Assembly: GCA_017308215.1 (NCBI GenBank)
Contig: JAFKFQ010000266.1
Coordinates: 1 to 37,884 of the forward strand
Direction: 5' to 3'
Length of the DNA stretch: 37,884 bases
DNA from: a bacterium
GTDB lineage: Bacteria > Planctomycetota > Planctomycetia > Gemmatales > Gemmataceae
Positions 6,874 to 15,575 of the stretch are shown here, one piece after another (the first letter of the stretch is position 1; every line of letters starts with the position of its first letter). The translations under genes and the position numbers were made by a program. The notes under the pieces are model-generated. The model had not been told where the DNA came from. It ran no database searches and saw only the letters and a list, made by a program, of their open reading frames with translations.

Positions 6874-7827
6874 ATGAAGACGCTCGACGACTTCCGCGCC
6901 GTCTACCGACTGCCGCTCGCGGAGCTCATCCTCAAAGCCGCCGCCGTTCACCAGCGGCACCGCAACTACGCGGACATCCAGCGCTGCGAACTCCTCAGCA
7001 TCAAGACCGGCGGCTGCCCGGAAGACTGCAAGTACTGCTCGCAGAGCGCCCACTACGACACGCCGGTGGACCGCCAGCCGCTCCTTACGGTCGAGGAGGT
7101 GCGTGAGAAGGCCGAGGCGGCGCGCGAGCGCGGCGCCACGCGGTTCTGCATGGGCGCTGCGTGGCGGCAGCCGAAGGATGGACCGGAGTTCGACCGCGTC
7201 CTCGATATGGTTCGTGTCGTGCGCGAGCTCGGGATGGAGGCGTGCGTCACACTCGGAATGCTCACGGACTCGCAGGCCGAGCGGCTCAAGGACGCCGGAC
7301 TCACCGCGTACAACCACAACCTCGACACGTCGCGCCGCCACTACCCCGAGGTCATCACCACCCGCACCTACGACGACCGGCTGAACACACTGAAGGCCGT
7401 CTCCCGCGCCGGCATTAGCGTGTGCAGCGGCGGCATCCTCGGCATGGGCGAGACGGAAGACGACCGGCTGATGATGCTGTGCGAGCTCGCCCAGCTCGAC
7501 CCGCCGCCGGAGAGCGTGCCGATCAACTGCCTGATGCCGCAGACCGGCACGCCGCTGGAAATGGCCCCGAAGGTCGATTCGCTCGAAATCGTGCGCCTCG
7601 TCGCCACCGCCCGCATCGCGTTCCCGAAGTCGCGCGTGCGGCTGAGTGCCGGCCGCGACCGGATGAGCCGCGAGCTACAAGTGCTGTGCTTCCTCGCCGG
7701 CGCCGACTCAGTGTTCTTCGGCGAGAAGCTGCTCACCGCGCCGAACCCGCACGAAAACGCCGACGAGGCGCTCTTCCGCGCGATCGGCGTTTCCCCGTCG
7801 CGCGGCGAGCCCGCGACCGCGCCATGA
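6874..7827 (+). CDS. bioB: Biotin synthase
   Basis: BioB is the radical-SAM enzyme that inserts sulfur into dethiobiotin. The 317-residue protein has the CxxxCxxC motif for the 4Fe-4S cluster (Cys48, Cys52, Cys55 in GGCPEDCKYC). It also has the 2Fe-2S ligands expected for BioB: Cys92, Cys124, Cys184 and the unusual arginine in RLSAGR (Arg256). YNHNLDTS and the C-terminal FFGEKLLTAPNP block are also canonical. The stop overlaps the bioF start as ATGA, indicating translational coupling. It is the first gene of bioB-bioF-bioDA, so the last enzymatic steps of biotin synthesis form one transcript. Confidence 0.97.
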   Translation: MKTLDDFRAVYRLPLAELILKAAAVHQRHRNYADIQRCELLSIKTGGCPEDCKYCSQSAHYDTPVDRQPLLTVEEVREKAEAARERGATRFCMGAAWRQPKDGPEFDRVLDMVRVVRELGMEACVTLGMLTDSQAERLKDAGLTAYNHNLDTSRRHYPEVITTRTYDDRLNTLKAVSRAGISVCSGGILGMGETEDDRLMMLCELAQLDPPPESVPINCLMPQTGTPLEMAPKVDSLEIVRLVATARIAFPKSRVRLSAGRDRMSRELQVLCFLAGADSVFFGEKLLTAPNPHENADEALFRAIGVSPSRGEPATAP

Positions 7828-8939
7828 CGCTCGCCAGCCGTTGGACAGCCGCACTCGACGACTTGCGCGCGAAGGGCCGCCACCGGTCCTTCCGCCCCCC
7901 GGCGGGACTCGACTTCACCTCGAACGACTACCTCGGTTACGGCGGCGGCCGGCGACAGCCCGCTGCGGCTCCCGACCTACAAGTCACCGGGATGTCGTCG
8001 CGCCTCCTCCGCGGGCACCACGCGGTGTGGGACGAGGTCGAGACGATGCTCGCCGCGTGGCACGGCGCCGAAGCCGCGCTGGTGATGACGAGCGGCTACG
8101 CCGCGAACGAGGGACTGATCGCCACCGTCGCCGAGCCCGGCGACTGGGTGGCGGTGGACGAACTCAGCCACGCCTGCATCATCGATGGACTCCGCGTCGC
8201 CCGCCCGCGCAAGTTCCTCTTCCGCCACAACGACCTGAACCACCTCGAAGACGGCCTCCGGGCCGAGGCGGCGAAGCGACCCGAGGGGCGCGAGCTGTTC
8301 GTCGTCACCGAGTCGCTGTTCAGCATGGACGGCGACACCGCGCTGCTCCGTGAACTCGTTGACCTGACCGACCGCTACGGCGCCCACCTGATCGTGGACG
8401 AGGCGCACACGACCGGCTGCTTCGGCCCGCGCGGCTCGGGGTGCGTGGATGCCGCCGGGGTGCGCGACCGTGTGCTGGCAACGGTCCACACCGGTGGGAA
8501 GGCGCTCGGCCTGCCGGGCGCCTACGTGTGCGCGTCGGTGCTGCTGAAGGAGTTTCTGACGAATACCTGCCGCCACCTGATCTTCACGACCGCCCTCCCG
8601 CCGGCCGTCGGGGCGTGGTGGCGCGAGCAGATCCCGCGCGTGCAGACCGACGACGCCGGCCGCCGCACCCTCTACGAGAACACCACTGCCTTCCGCGCCG
8701 CGCTCGCCCGTCACGGCCTCGCCCCCGCCGGTCGTGACTACGTCGTTCCCGTGGTCGTCGGTCAGGACGACCCGGCGGTCCGTGCCGCGAGCGAGTTGCA
8801 GCGCCGCGGCTACGACGTGCGCGCGATCCGCCCGCCGACCGTCCCGGCCGGTACCTGCCGTCTCCGCGTGTCGGTCCACGCCAACCACGACGCGGCCGTC
8901 CTCGCTCAGCTCGCCGCCGCCATCGCCGAGGTACTGTGA
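7824..8939 (+). CDS. bioF: 8-amino-7-oxononanoate synthase
   Basis: BioF condenses pimeloyl thioester with L-alanine using PLP. The 371-residue protein is of usual length and shows LDFTSNDYLGYG (29-40), TSGYAANEG (89-97), TESLFSMDGD (162-171), VDEAHTTGCFG (191-201) and the PLP lysine in HTGGKALG (Lys226). The family more often has Ser or Thr before the final Gly-Lys pair, so GGK is slightly unusual but plausible. The ATG at 7824 overlaps the bioB stop. The end overlaps the start of the bioDA gene (GTGA), so all three are tightly coupled. The alternative of another alpha-oxoamine synthase such as Kbl is unlikely given the neighbours. Confidence 0.95.
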   Translation: MTLASRWTAALDDLRAKGRHRSFRPPAGLDFTSNDYLGYGGGRRQPAAAPDLQVTGMSSRLLRGHHAVWDEVETMLAAWHGAEAALVMTSGYAANEGLIATVAEPGDWVAVDELSHACIIDGLRVARPRKFLFRHNDLNHLEDGLRAEAAKRPEGRELFVVTESLFSMDGDTALLRELVDLTDRYGAHLIVDEAHTTGCFGPRGSGCVDAAGVRDRVLATVHTGGKALGLPGAYVCASVLLKEFLTNTCRHLIFTTALPPAVGAWWREQIPRVQTDDAGRRTLYENTTAFRAALARHGLAPAGRDYVVPVVVGQDDPAVRAASELQRRGYDVRAIRPPTVPAGTCRLRVSVHANHDAAVLAQLAAAIAEVL

Positions 8940-10864
8940 TCGTGACCGGGTTTGTCGTCGTCGGCACTGACACCGACGCGGGGAAGACCGCGTTCTCGCT
9001 CCTGTTCCTCACCGCCTTCGCCGAGGCATTCGCCTACTGGAAGCCGGTCGAGACGGGCGACTCGGACACGGAAAAAGTCCGCCGCCTGGTTCCCACTACC
9101 CCCGTCCACGAACCACTGGTCCGCTTCACCGAACCGGTTGCCCCGCCGCTCGCGGCCTCGCGCGCCAACCGCCCGATGCCCGCCGCCGCCGACATTCTCA
9201 CCACCCTCCCTGCCACTGAGCGCCCACTCCTCATCGAGACCTTCGGCGGCGCCCTCTCGCCGCTGACCGACGACACGCTCCAGGCCGAGCTCGTCCGTTC
9301 GTTCCGCCTGCCGGTCGTGCTCGTCGGCTCGTCCGCGATCGGCGCCGTCGGCCGCACTCTGGCCGCGATTCACGGAATGGCGCCGTTCGGCCTCCGCCCC
9401 GCGGCCGTGGTGCTGATCGGCCCCGACGACGACTACGCCGCCGGCCGGATCACCCGCTTCGCCGACCTGCCGGTCGTCGGCCTCCAACCGCCACCCGCCG
9501 AGTGGACATCGGCCACACTCGCCGCCGCGGCCACAGCCCAATCCGGCCGCCTCGCCGCCGTCCGCTCCGCCGTCACCCCCCACGCCGCTCGCGGCGCCGC
9601 CCCAGCTACACTTCTTGACGCCGACGCCCGCACCGTCTGGCACCCCTACACACCGCTCCAGCCCGCGGACGCCCCGCTCCCCGTTGTCGCCGCCGAGGAC
9701 GAGTTCCTGACCCTCGCCGACGGCCGCCGCGTCATCGACGGCATCTCGTCGTGGTGGACGGTCTTGCACGGCCACCGCCCGCCGGCGGTCATGCAGGCGG
9801 TCCGCGACGCGACGCACACACTCGACCACGTCCTCTTCGCCGGTGCCACGCACCCACACGCGGTCGAACTCGCCGGCCACCTCCTCGGCTCCATGCCGTG
9901 GGGGCCGGGCGGGCGCGTCTTCTACTCGGACAACGGCAGCACCGCGGTCGAGGTCGCGCTGAAGCTGGCGTATCAGGCGTCGTGCCACCGCGGCGAGCCG
10001 CAGCGGACGCTGTTCGTCGGCTTCGAGAACGGCTACCACGGCGACACGTTCGGCGCCATGAGTATCGGCCGCGACCCGCTGTTCTTCGGCCGCTTCGAGC
10101 CGTTGTTATTTCGCGCCCTCCAGGTGCCGCTTTCCGCCGCCGCGCTCGACGCCGCGCTGGCGCGCCACGCCGGCGAGGTGGCGGCGGTCGTGATTGAACC
10201 GCTCGTGCAGGGGGCCGGCGGGATGCGGATGCACACGCCCGTCGAACTCCGCGCCCTGTCCGACGCGGCGCGGCGGCACGGCGTCTATGTCATCGCCGAC
10301 GAGGTGATGACCGGGTTCGGCCGGACCGGCTCCCTGTGGGCGTTCGAGCAGGCCGACATCGCGCCCGATCTGGTGTGCGCCGCGAAGGGGATCAGCGGCG
10401 GCGTGCTGCCCCTCGCCGCCACGCTCGCTGCCCCGGACGTCGTCGCCGCGTTCGACACGCCGGACCGCTCGCGGACGTTCTTCCACGGCCACTCGTTCAC
10501 CGCGAACCCGATTGCCTGCGCCGCCGCTGTGGCGAGTTGGCGGCTGCTCGAAGCCGGCCGCTGGCGCGTAGACGTGCGCCGCATCGAGGCGTTCTGGGAG
10601 CAGCACGTCTCCCCGCTCGCCGCCCTCCCGGGCGTGACGGACGTTCGCGTCCGCGGCCTGATCGCCGCCGTCGAGCTCGACGTACCGGGCGGCTACCTCG
10701 CGGACGTGGGCGGGCGGTTGCGCCGGGCCTGCCTCGACCGTGGCGTACTCCTCCGGCCGCTGGGGAACGTCCTCTACTCACTCCCGCCGCTCTGCACGTC
10801 GAACGAGTCGCTCGCCCGCATCGCCGACGCGATGGGGCACGCCGTCCGGTCATGCGGCGGGTAG
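8936..10864 (+). CDS. bioDA: Bifunctional BioD-BioA: dethiobiotin synthetase fused to DAPA aminotransferase
   Basis: A single uninterrupted 642-codon frame contains two enzymes. Residues 1-215 are BioD: P-loop GTDTDAGKT (10-18), catalytic-type lysine in WKPVETG (Lys36), and ETFGG (101-105) where E. coli has EGAGG. Residues 225-642 are BioA: VWHPYTPLQ (234-242), SSWW (271-274), SDNGSTA (331-337), YHGDTFGAMS (367-376), ADEVMTGFGRTG (454-465), the PLP lysine in AAKGISGG (Lys484), and RPLGNVLYSLPP (607-618). A BioA in front of a BioD would follow the pathway order; here BioD comes first, the order of plant BIO3-BIO1. The GTG start overlaps the bioF stop. No frameshift or stop is seen at the joint (about 215-230). 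Confidence 0.95.
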   Translation: MIVTGFVVVGTDTDAGKTAFSLLFLTAFAEAFAYWKPVETGDSDTEKVRRLVPTTPVHEPLVRFTEPVAPPLAASRANRPMPAAADILTTLPATERPLLIETFGGALSPLTDDTLQAELVRSFRLPVVLVGSSAIGAVGRTLAAIHGMAPFGLRPAAVVLIGPDDDYAAGRITRFADLPVVGLQPPPAEWTSATLAAAATAQSGRLAAVRSAVTPHAARGAAPATLLDADARTVWHPYTPLQPADAPLPVVAAEDEFLTLADGRRVIDGISSWWTVLHGHRPPAVMQAVRDATHTLDHVLFAGATHPHAVELAGHLLGSMPWGPGGRVFYSDNGSTAVEVALKLAYQASCHRGEPQRTLFVGFENGYHGDTFGAMSIGRDPLFFGRFEPLLFRALQVPLSAAALDAALARHAGEVAAVVIEPLVQGAGGMRMHTPVELRALSDAARRHGVYVIADEVMTGFGRTGSLWAFEQADIAPDLVCAAKGISGGVLPLAATLAAPDVVAAFDTPDRSRTFFHGHSFTANPIACAAAVASWRLLEAGRWRVDVRRIEAFWEQHVSPLAALPGVTDVRVRGLIAAVELDVPGGYLADVGGRLRRACLDRGVLLRPLGNVLYSLPPLCTSNESLARIADAMGHAVRSCGG

Positions 10865-10881
10865 CGCGACCCGGATTGCGG

Positions 10882-10911
10882 TTGCCGCCCGGCCGCGTTT
10901 CTCGCTCTAAT
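10882..10911 (+). promoter_or_regulatory. Putative promoter for the AsmA-like gene
   Basis: TTGCCG (10882-10887) and TCTAAT (10906-10911) are 18 bp apart, 47 bp upstream of the ATG at 10959. The -10 box is 5/6 of consensus. It lies just after the bioDA stop. Confidence 0.35.
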
Positions 10912-10958
10912 TCTCGCCGGCCCGGCCGAGCCCACCCGGCCCGTCGAGGAAGCCGAGC

Positions 10959-13900
10959 ATGACCCCCGACCCCGCCCCGCCCGAGCCGAACCCCGCCGCG
11001 CCCGCCCCGCGGCGGCGCTGGCGGCGCCGACTGCTCGGGTTCGTCGTGCTCCTCGCCGCGGCCGTGTGGGTCGCGCCGACGCTCGTGGCGAAGACGGTGC
11101 TGCGGGACCGCGTGGTCGCCGCCGCGACCGCCGACGTGCGCGGAACGGTGACCGTCGGCGGCTTGTCGGCGGGGTGGCTCTCGGCGATCGAACTCCGCGA
11201 CGTCGTTGTCACCGACGCGCGGGGCCGGACGCTGGTCACCGTCCCCCGCGTCGTCGCGTCGAAATCGCTGCTCGGGTTCCTGCGCGACCGCTCGGACCTC
11301 GGCGAGATCGACGTTCATGGCCCGGTCGTGGAGGTGGTGAGCGAGGGCGGTTCGACCAACCTCGAAGACGCCTTCGCCGCGTACCTCAAGGACGACGGCA
11401 TGCCCCCGCCACCGCGCCGGCCGGCGGTGCGCGTGCGCGTCACGGACGGCTCGGTCACACTGCGCGAAGGGACGTCGGGGCGAACGGCGGTGTTCAACGC
11501 GGTCGGCGCCGACGTGGACGTGCCCGCGGACCGCGGTACCTCGGTCGCGCTCTCGGTCGCGGCCGCCGCGGGCGGCGGATCGCCGGGGACGATCGCCGTC
11601 CGCGGTGCGGTCGGCCCCGGCGGGCAGGCCGAGCTCAAGGCGGACGGGTTCCCGCTCGAATCGTTGTCCGTGGTGCTGCGGCGGGCGGTGCCCGACCTGG
11701 TCGTGTCCGGCACGCTGACCGCCGAGTTGAAGGCGCGGTGGGCCACCGGCGAGAAGGCGACCGCGACGGTGGAGGGAACCGCCGGCGTGCGGAACCTTGA
11801 CGTCTCGGGTGCCGCGTTGAAAAGCGACCGACTCGTCGTGCCCGCGGCGGACCTGCTGCTCAAGGCGGAGTTCGCCGCGGGCGTCGCCCACGTCCGCGTC
11901 ACCGCCGGTCGGCTGACGATCGCGGACCCGAGCCCGGTCGAGTTCGCGGACGTGTCGGCGGACGTATCGGTGCCGGTAGACGGGAAGGGGGCAACTCGTG
12001 CGACAGTCGACCTCGCCACGACGGGGCCGGCGCCCGGGAAGCTCAACGCCGAGGTCGCGCTCGCCGACCGCGGGACGGCGAAACTGCGCGCGACCGACTT
12101 CCCGCTCGCAGCGCTTGCCCCTATCCTCCGCCGCCTCGCCGCGGGCACGACGCTCGCCGGCACTCTCTCCGCCGATCTAACCGCCGGCTGGGAGGAGAAC
12201 GGCACGGTCGCTCGTATCGAGGGGACGGCCGGCGTGCGCGGGCTCGATGCCGGCGGGCCGTGGCTCGGCGCCGATCGCATCCGTCTGGCGTCGGCCAACC
12301 TGCCGCTGAAGGCCGAACGCCGCGGCCGGTCGGTGCGGGTCGAGAAGGCCGAACTCACGTGCGACGTCGGCCGTCTCTCGGCCGCCGGTGCGTTCGACTC
12401 GTCGGACCCGCCCGAGCGCATCCTGGATCGCCCCGGCGTGACCGTTGAAGCGGACATCGACCTGGCGAAACTGGCGGCGCTCCTCCCGAACGTGCTTCAG
12501 CTTCACCAGGGGGTCGCGGTCCGCGAGGGGAGGCTGGTTGCGTCACTCGCCAGCAAGGGCGGCAAGGACGGCACCGTCTGGGACGGCTCGGTCCGCACGA
12601 CGGCGCTCAAGGCGGTGCGCGACGGGAAGGCGATCGAGTGGCCGGAGCCGCTGTCGGTCGAGTTCACGGCCCGCGCCCCGGCCGGGCAGTTGCCCGCGTT
12701 CGACCGATTACTCTGCAAGTCCGACTTCATCGCGGTGAACGCCCAGGGGTCGGCCGAGTCGGTGCGGGCGGCGGCAAACGTCTACCTCGACCGCCTCGCG
12801 GAGCGCCTCGGTGAGTTCGTGGACCTCGGCGGCGTCGCGCTCTCGGGCGAGGCGTCGGCGTGGGTGACCGGCACGCGCACGCCGGCCGGCGCGTTCAAGG
12901 CCGACGCCGGCGCCGACCTCAAGAACTTTGCGTTCGCCAAGCCCGGCGTGCGCTCGTTCGCGGAGAAGCAGTTGAGCGTGAAGGCGTCAGCTGCCGGCGC
13001 GTGGCCAAAGGACGGCCCGATCCGCCTCGACACCGCCTCGGTCGAGCTCACCGCCGGCAACGACCACTTCGAGGCGAAGCTCACGACGCCGATCCGTGAC
13101 GCGCGCGACGCCCGCGAGGGGAGCACGACCGTCCGGCTGACCGGCGACCTGACGCGCTGGGCCGAGCGGACGCGCGGCTTCCTGGGCGTCCCGCCAGACT
13201 ACCAATTCGGCGGCACGATCACCGCCTCGGCGGTACTCACGCTCGACGACGGCACGCTGCAGGGCGATCGGGTTTCCGTGGCAATCTCGAACGCCCGCTT
13301 CCGCGGCGCCGGGCTCGACATCAACGAGCCGGTCCTGAACGCGACCGGCACGATGAACCTGAACCGCCAGTCCGGCCAGGTCACGTTCGCGCCGGTCACG
13401 GTCGTGTGCCCGGCGCTGAACGTCCGCGACGGGCGGTTCGTGTTCGAGTTCTTCGAGAAGGCGCCGATGGCAATAACCGGCCAGGGGGTCGCCGACTCGG
13501 ACCTGAACCGCCTCGCCAACACGCTGCGCATTCAAGCGTCGCCGGACGGGCCGGACTCGTTCCACGGTCGCGGCGTCGGCCCGGTACGGTTCCGCTGGCA
13601 GGGCGACACGACCACATTCGGCGGCACCGTGGACGCCACCGACTTCGCCTACGGGCCGAAGGCCCAGCCGAGCCTGCGCGAGCCGCGGCTGAAGATCGAC
13701 CTCGACGGCAAATACGACCAGTCTGCCGGCCATCTGACGCTGGCGGCCGCACGGGTCGCACGGCCCGGGCTCGCGGTTGAAGGGAAGGGGACGTTGGCGA
13801 AACTCGACACCACGCAGGACGTGGACCTGGCAGGCTCGATCAGCTACGACCTGAAGCTCCTCACGCCCGAACTCCGCAACGCGATCGGCGGCGGGTTCGA

Positions 13901-14879
13901 CGCAACGGGGAAGGGGACGCGCCCGATCGCACTGCGCGGCAGCCTCATCCCGCCGAAGGGCGCGGCGTCCGACCTCGCGGCGAACGGCGCGCTCGCGTGG
14001 GACGCGGTGCGCGTGTACGGCTTCGAAATGGGGCCGGGCGAGTTCAACGCCCGCGTGGCCAACGGCGTCGGCACCGTCAGCCCGGTCTCGGCCACGTTCG
14101 GCGGCGGGCGGGTGAGCCTCCAGCCCACGCTGAAACTAGACCCGGCGCCGGGCGAGGTGTCGTTCGCGCGCGGCCGGATCGTCGAGAAGGCCAAGCTGAC
14201 ACCGGCCGTGTGCGCGGGCGCGGTCGGGTATGCGCTGCCGGTCGTAGCGAACGCCGCGCAGGCCGAAGGTGAAGTTTCGTTCGACCTCGACGACAACCGC
14301 GTCCCGCTCGCCGACTTCACCGGCGCCACACTCCGCGGCAAGATGTTCGTCCACCGCGCGGCGGTGAGCGCGGGGCCGGTCGTGTCCGAGATCGTGCAAC
14401 TCCTCGGCGAACCGGCCCCGAAGGTGGTACTCGCGAACGACATGACCGTACCGGTCCGCGTCGAGGCGGGGCGCGTCCACCATGAGAACCTGACGCTCAC
14501 GGTGAACGGCTACGTGCTGAAGACGAACGGCTCGGTCGGGCTCGACGGCTCGCTCGCGGTCGTCGCCGACGTGCCGATCCCGGGCACGTTCCCCGGGCTC
14601 AAGAACAACCCGGCGCTGAAGAAGGCGCTGGAGGGGAAGGTTGTGAAGGTGCCGGTCGGTGGGACGATGGCGAAGCCGGCGATCAACCGCGGGGCGTTCA
14701 ACGTGGCGGTCGCGGCGGTCGCGCGCGACGCGGCGAAGGACGCCGGCCGTGACCTGCTCAACCGCGAGCTCGAACGCCTCTTTCCCGGCGCGACGCCCGG
14801 CGGCCCCTCGACACCGCCCGGCAACCGGCCGCCCCTGTTCCCGCTGCCGCAGGGGCTGCCGATCCCGAAGCGGCCGTAG
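10959..14879 (+). CDS. Large AsmA-like envelope protein
   Basis: The 1306-residue protein starts with a Pro/Ala-rich, then Arg-rich cytoplasmic tail (1-25) and a single membrane anchor (about 27-45), leaving nearly all of it in the periplasm. The rest is repetitive beta-rich sequence (LKADGFPLESLSVVLRRAVP-like units recur near 225 and 380) typical of AsmA/TamB/DUF748-type bridge proteins. The C-terminal part (VANGVGTVSPVSATFGGGRV to FTGATLRGKMFVHRA and PVGGTMAKPAI) resembles AsmA C-terminal domains. It ends in a Pro-rich tail. Such proteins are thought to carry phospholipids between membranes or assist outer-membrane assembly. GAGGAAG precedes the ATG. Its stop is one base from the convergent gene at 14881. 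Confidence 0.75.
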   Translation: MTPDPAPPEPNPAAPAPRRRWRRRLLGFVVLLAAAVWVAPTLVAKTVLRDRVVAAATADVRGTVTVGGLSAGWLSAIELRDVVVTDARGRTLVTVPRVVASKSLLGFLRDRSDLGEIDVHGPVVEVVSEGGSTNLEDAFAAYLKDDGMPPPPRRPAVRVRVTDGSVTLREGTSGRTAVFNAVGADVDVPADRGTSVALSVAAAAGGGSPGTIAVRGAVGPGGQAELKADGFPLESLSVVLRRAVPDLVVSGTLTAELKARWATGEKATATVEGTAGVRNLDVSGAALKSDRLVVPAADLLLKAEFAAGVAHVRVTAGRLTIADPSPVEFADVSADVSVPVDGKGATRATVDLATTGPAPGKLNAEVALADRGTAKLRATDFPLAALAPILRRLAAGTTLAGTLSADLTAGWEENGTVARIEGTAGVRGLDAGGPWLGADRIRLASANLPLKAERRGRSVRVEKAELTCDVGRLSAAGAFDSSDPPERILDRPGVTVEADIDLAKLAALLPNVLQLHQGVAVREGRLVASLASKGGKDGTVWDGSVRTTALKAVRDGKAIEWPEPLSVEFTARAPAGQLPAFDRLLCKSDFIAVNAQGSAESVRAAANVYLDRLAERLGEFVDLGGVALSGEASAWVTGTRTPAGAFKADAGADLKNFAFAKPGVRSFAEKQLSVKASAAGAWPKDGPIRLDTASVELTAGNDHFEAKLTTPIRDARDAREGSTTVRLTGDLTRWAERTRGFLGVPPDYQFGGTITASAVLTLDDGTLQGDRVSVAISNARFRGAGLDINEPVLNATGTMNLNRQSGQVTFAPVTVVCPALNVRDGRFVFEFFEKAPMAITGQGVADSDLNRLANTLRIQASPDGPDSFHGRGVGPVRFRWQGDTTTFGGTVDATDFAYGPKAQPSLREPRLKIDLDGKYDQSAGHLTLAAARVARPGLAVEGKGTLAKLDTTQDVDLAGSISYDLKLLTPELRNAIGGGFDATGKGTRPIALRGSLIPPKGAASDLAANGALAWDAVRVYGFEMGPGEFNARVANGVGTVSPVSATFGGGRVSLQPTLKLDPAPGEVSFARGRIVEKAKLTPAVCAGAVGYALPVVANAAQAEGEVSFDLDDNRVPLADFTGATLRGKMFVHRAAVSAGPVVSEIVQLLGEPAPKVVLANDMTVPVRVEAGRVHHENLTLTVNGYVLKTNGSVGLDGSLAVVADVPIPGTFPGLKNNPALKKALEGKVVKVPVGGTMAKPAINRGAFNVAVAAVARDAAKDAGRDLLNRELERLFPGATPGGPSTPPGNRPPLFPLPQGLPIPKRP

Positions 14880-14880
14880 C

Positions 14881-15501
14881 TTACCGCTTCTTCTTACCCG
14901 GTACGCGGCGGCGGACGCGGTACACGTCGCCGCTGTGGTGCGTCACCAGGATCGCGCCGGCCGCCGCGTACTTCTGGAACAGCGCGTCGGTGACGACCTC
15001 CTCGTCCGGCCAAGGGTACGCGAACACGATGTCCATGTCCGCCGGGTCGAGGCCGAGTTGGTCGTAGGCGTCGTCGCTCTCGGTTGTGAACCAGGCGTAC
15101 TCGCCGGCCTTGTACACGCGCTCCTCGGCCCCCTTCGGCACGAAGCTGCCGGCGACGAACTCGGCCTCCAGGCCGTAGTCCTCGGCGAGGCGGCGGGCGC
15201 AGTCCACGAGGCCGGCGTCGATCTCGATGCCGACCGCCTCGAACCCGAGCATCGCCGCGAGGCACGTCACCACCCCGTACCCGCTCCCCCACTCGCAGAA
15301 CCGGTTCCCGCGCGCGACCGGGTTCTCGTCCAGCGCCGTGAGGATGCGGTACGCCGTCGGGTAGTCCGACGGGACGAACGCCGGCACGCGCGCGGAGTAG
15401 AGGAAGTCTTCGATCCGCCGGTCGGCGTCGCGCAGAAACTTCCGCACGTCCGGCGGCAGGGGGGCGTCGTCGTCGGGGTACGGCACTTCGACCAGCGGCA
15501 T
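14881..15501 (-). CDS. Putative SAM-dependent methyltransferase
   Basis: The 206-residue soluble protein contains a Rossmann-type motif I, FCEWGSGYGVVTCLAAMLG (about residues 68-86), followed by the acidic loop AVGIEIDAGLVDCARRL, the expected ribose-binding position. Later blocks (DIVFAYPWPDEEVV) resemble motif IV. These support a class I methyltransferase fold; the substrate is unknown. A basic tail (PGKKKR) ends the protein. It is transcribed away from the secreted hydrolase at 15576 and runs head-on into the AsmA-like gene with a single base between the stops. TAGAAT on the minus strand (15516-15511) lies very close to the ATG, compatible with a short leader. Confidence 0.75.
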   Translation of the reverse strand: MPLVEVPYPDDDAPLPPDVRKFLRDADRRIEDFLYSARVPAFVPSDYPTAYRILTALDENPVARGNRFCEWGSGYGVVTCLAAMLGFEAVGIEIDAGLVDCARRLAEDYGLEAEFVAGSFVPKGAEERVYKAGEYAWFTTESDDAYDQLGLDPADMDIVFAYPWPDEEVVTDALFQKYAAAGAILVTHHSGDVYRVRRRVPGKKKR

Positions 15502-15575
15502 GATGGGGTCATTCTACCGGTTGCGTGCTCCCGCCGGCCCGCGTACCTTCGGGGCGTCCCACCCGGAGGCACCGC

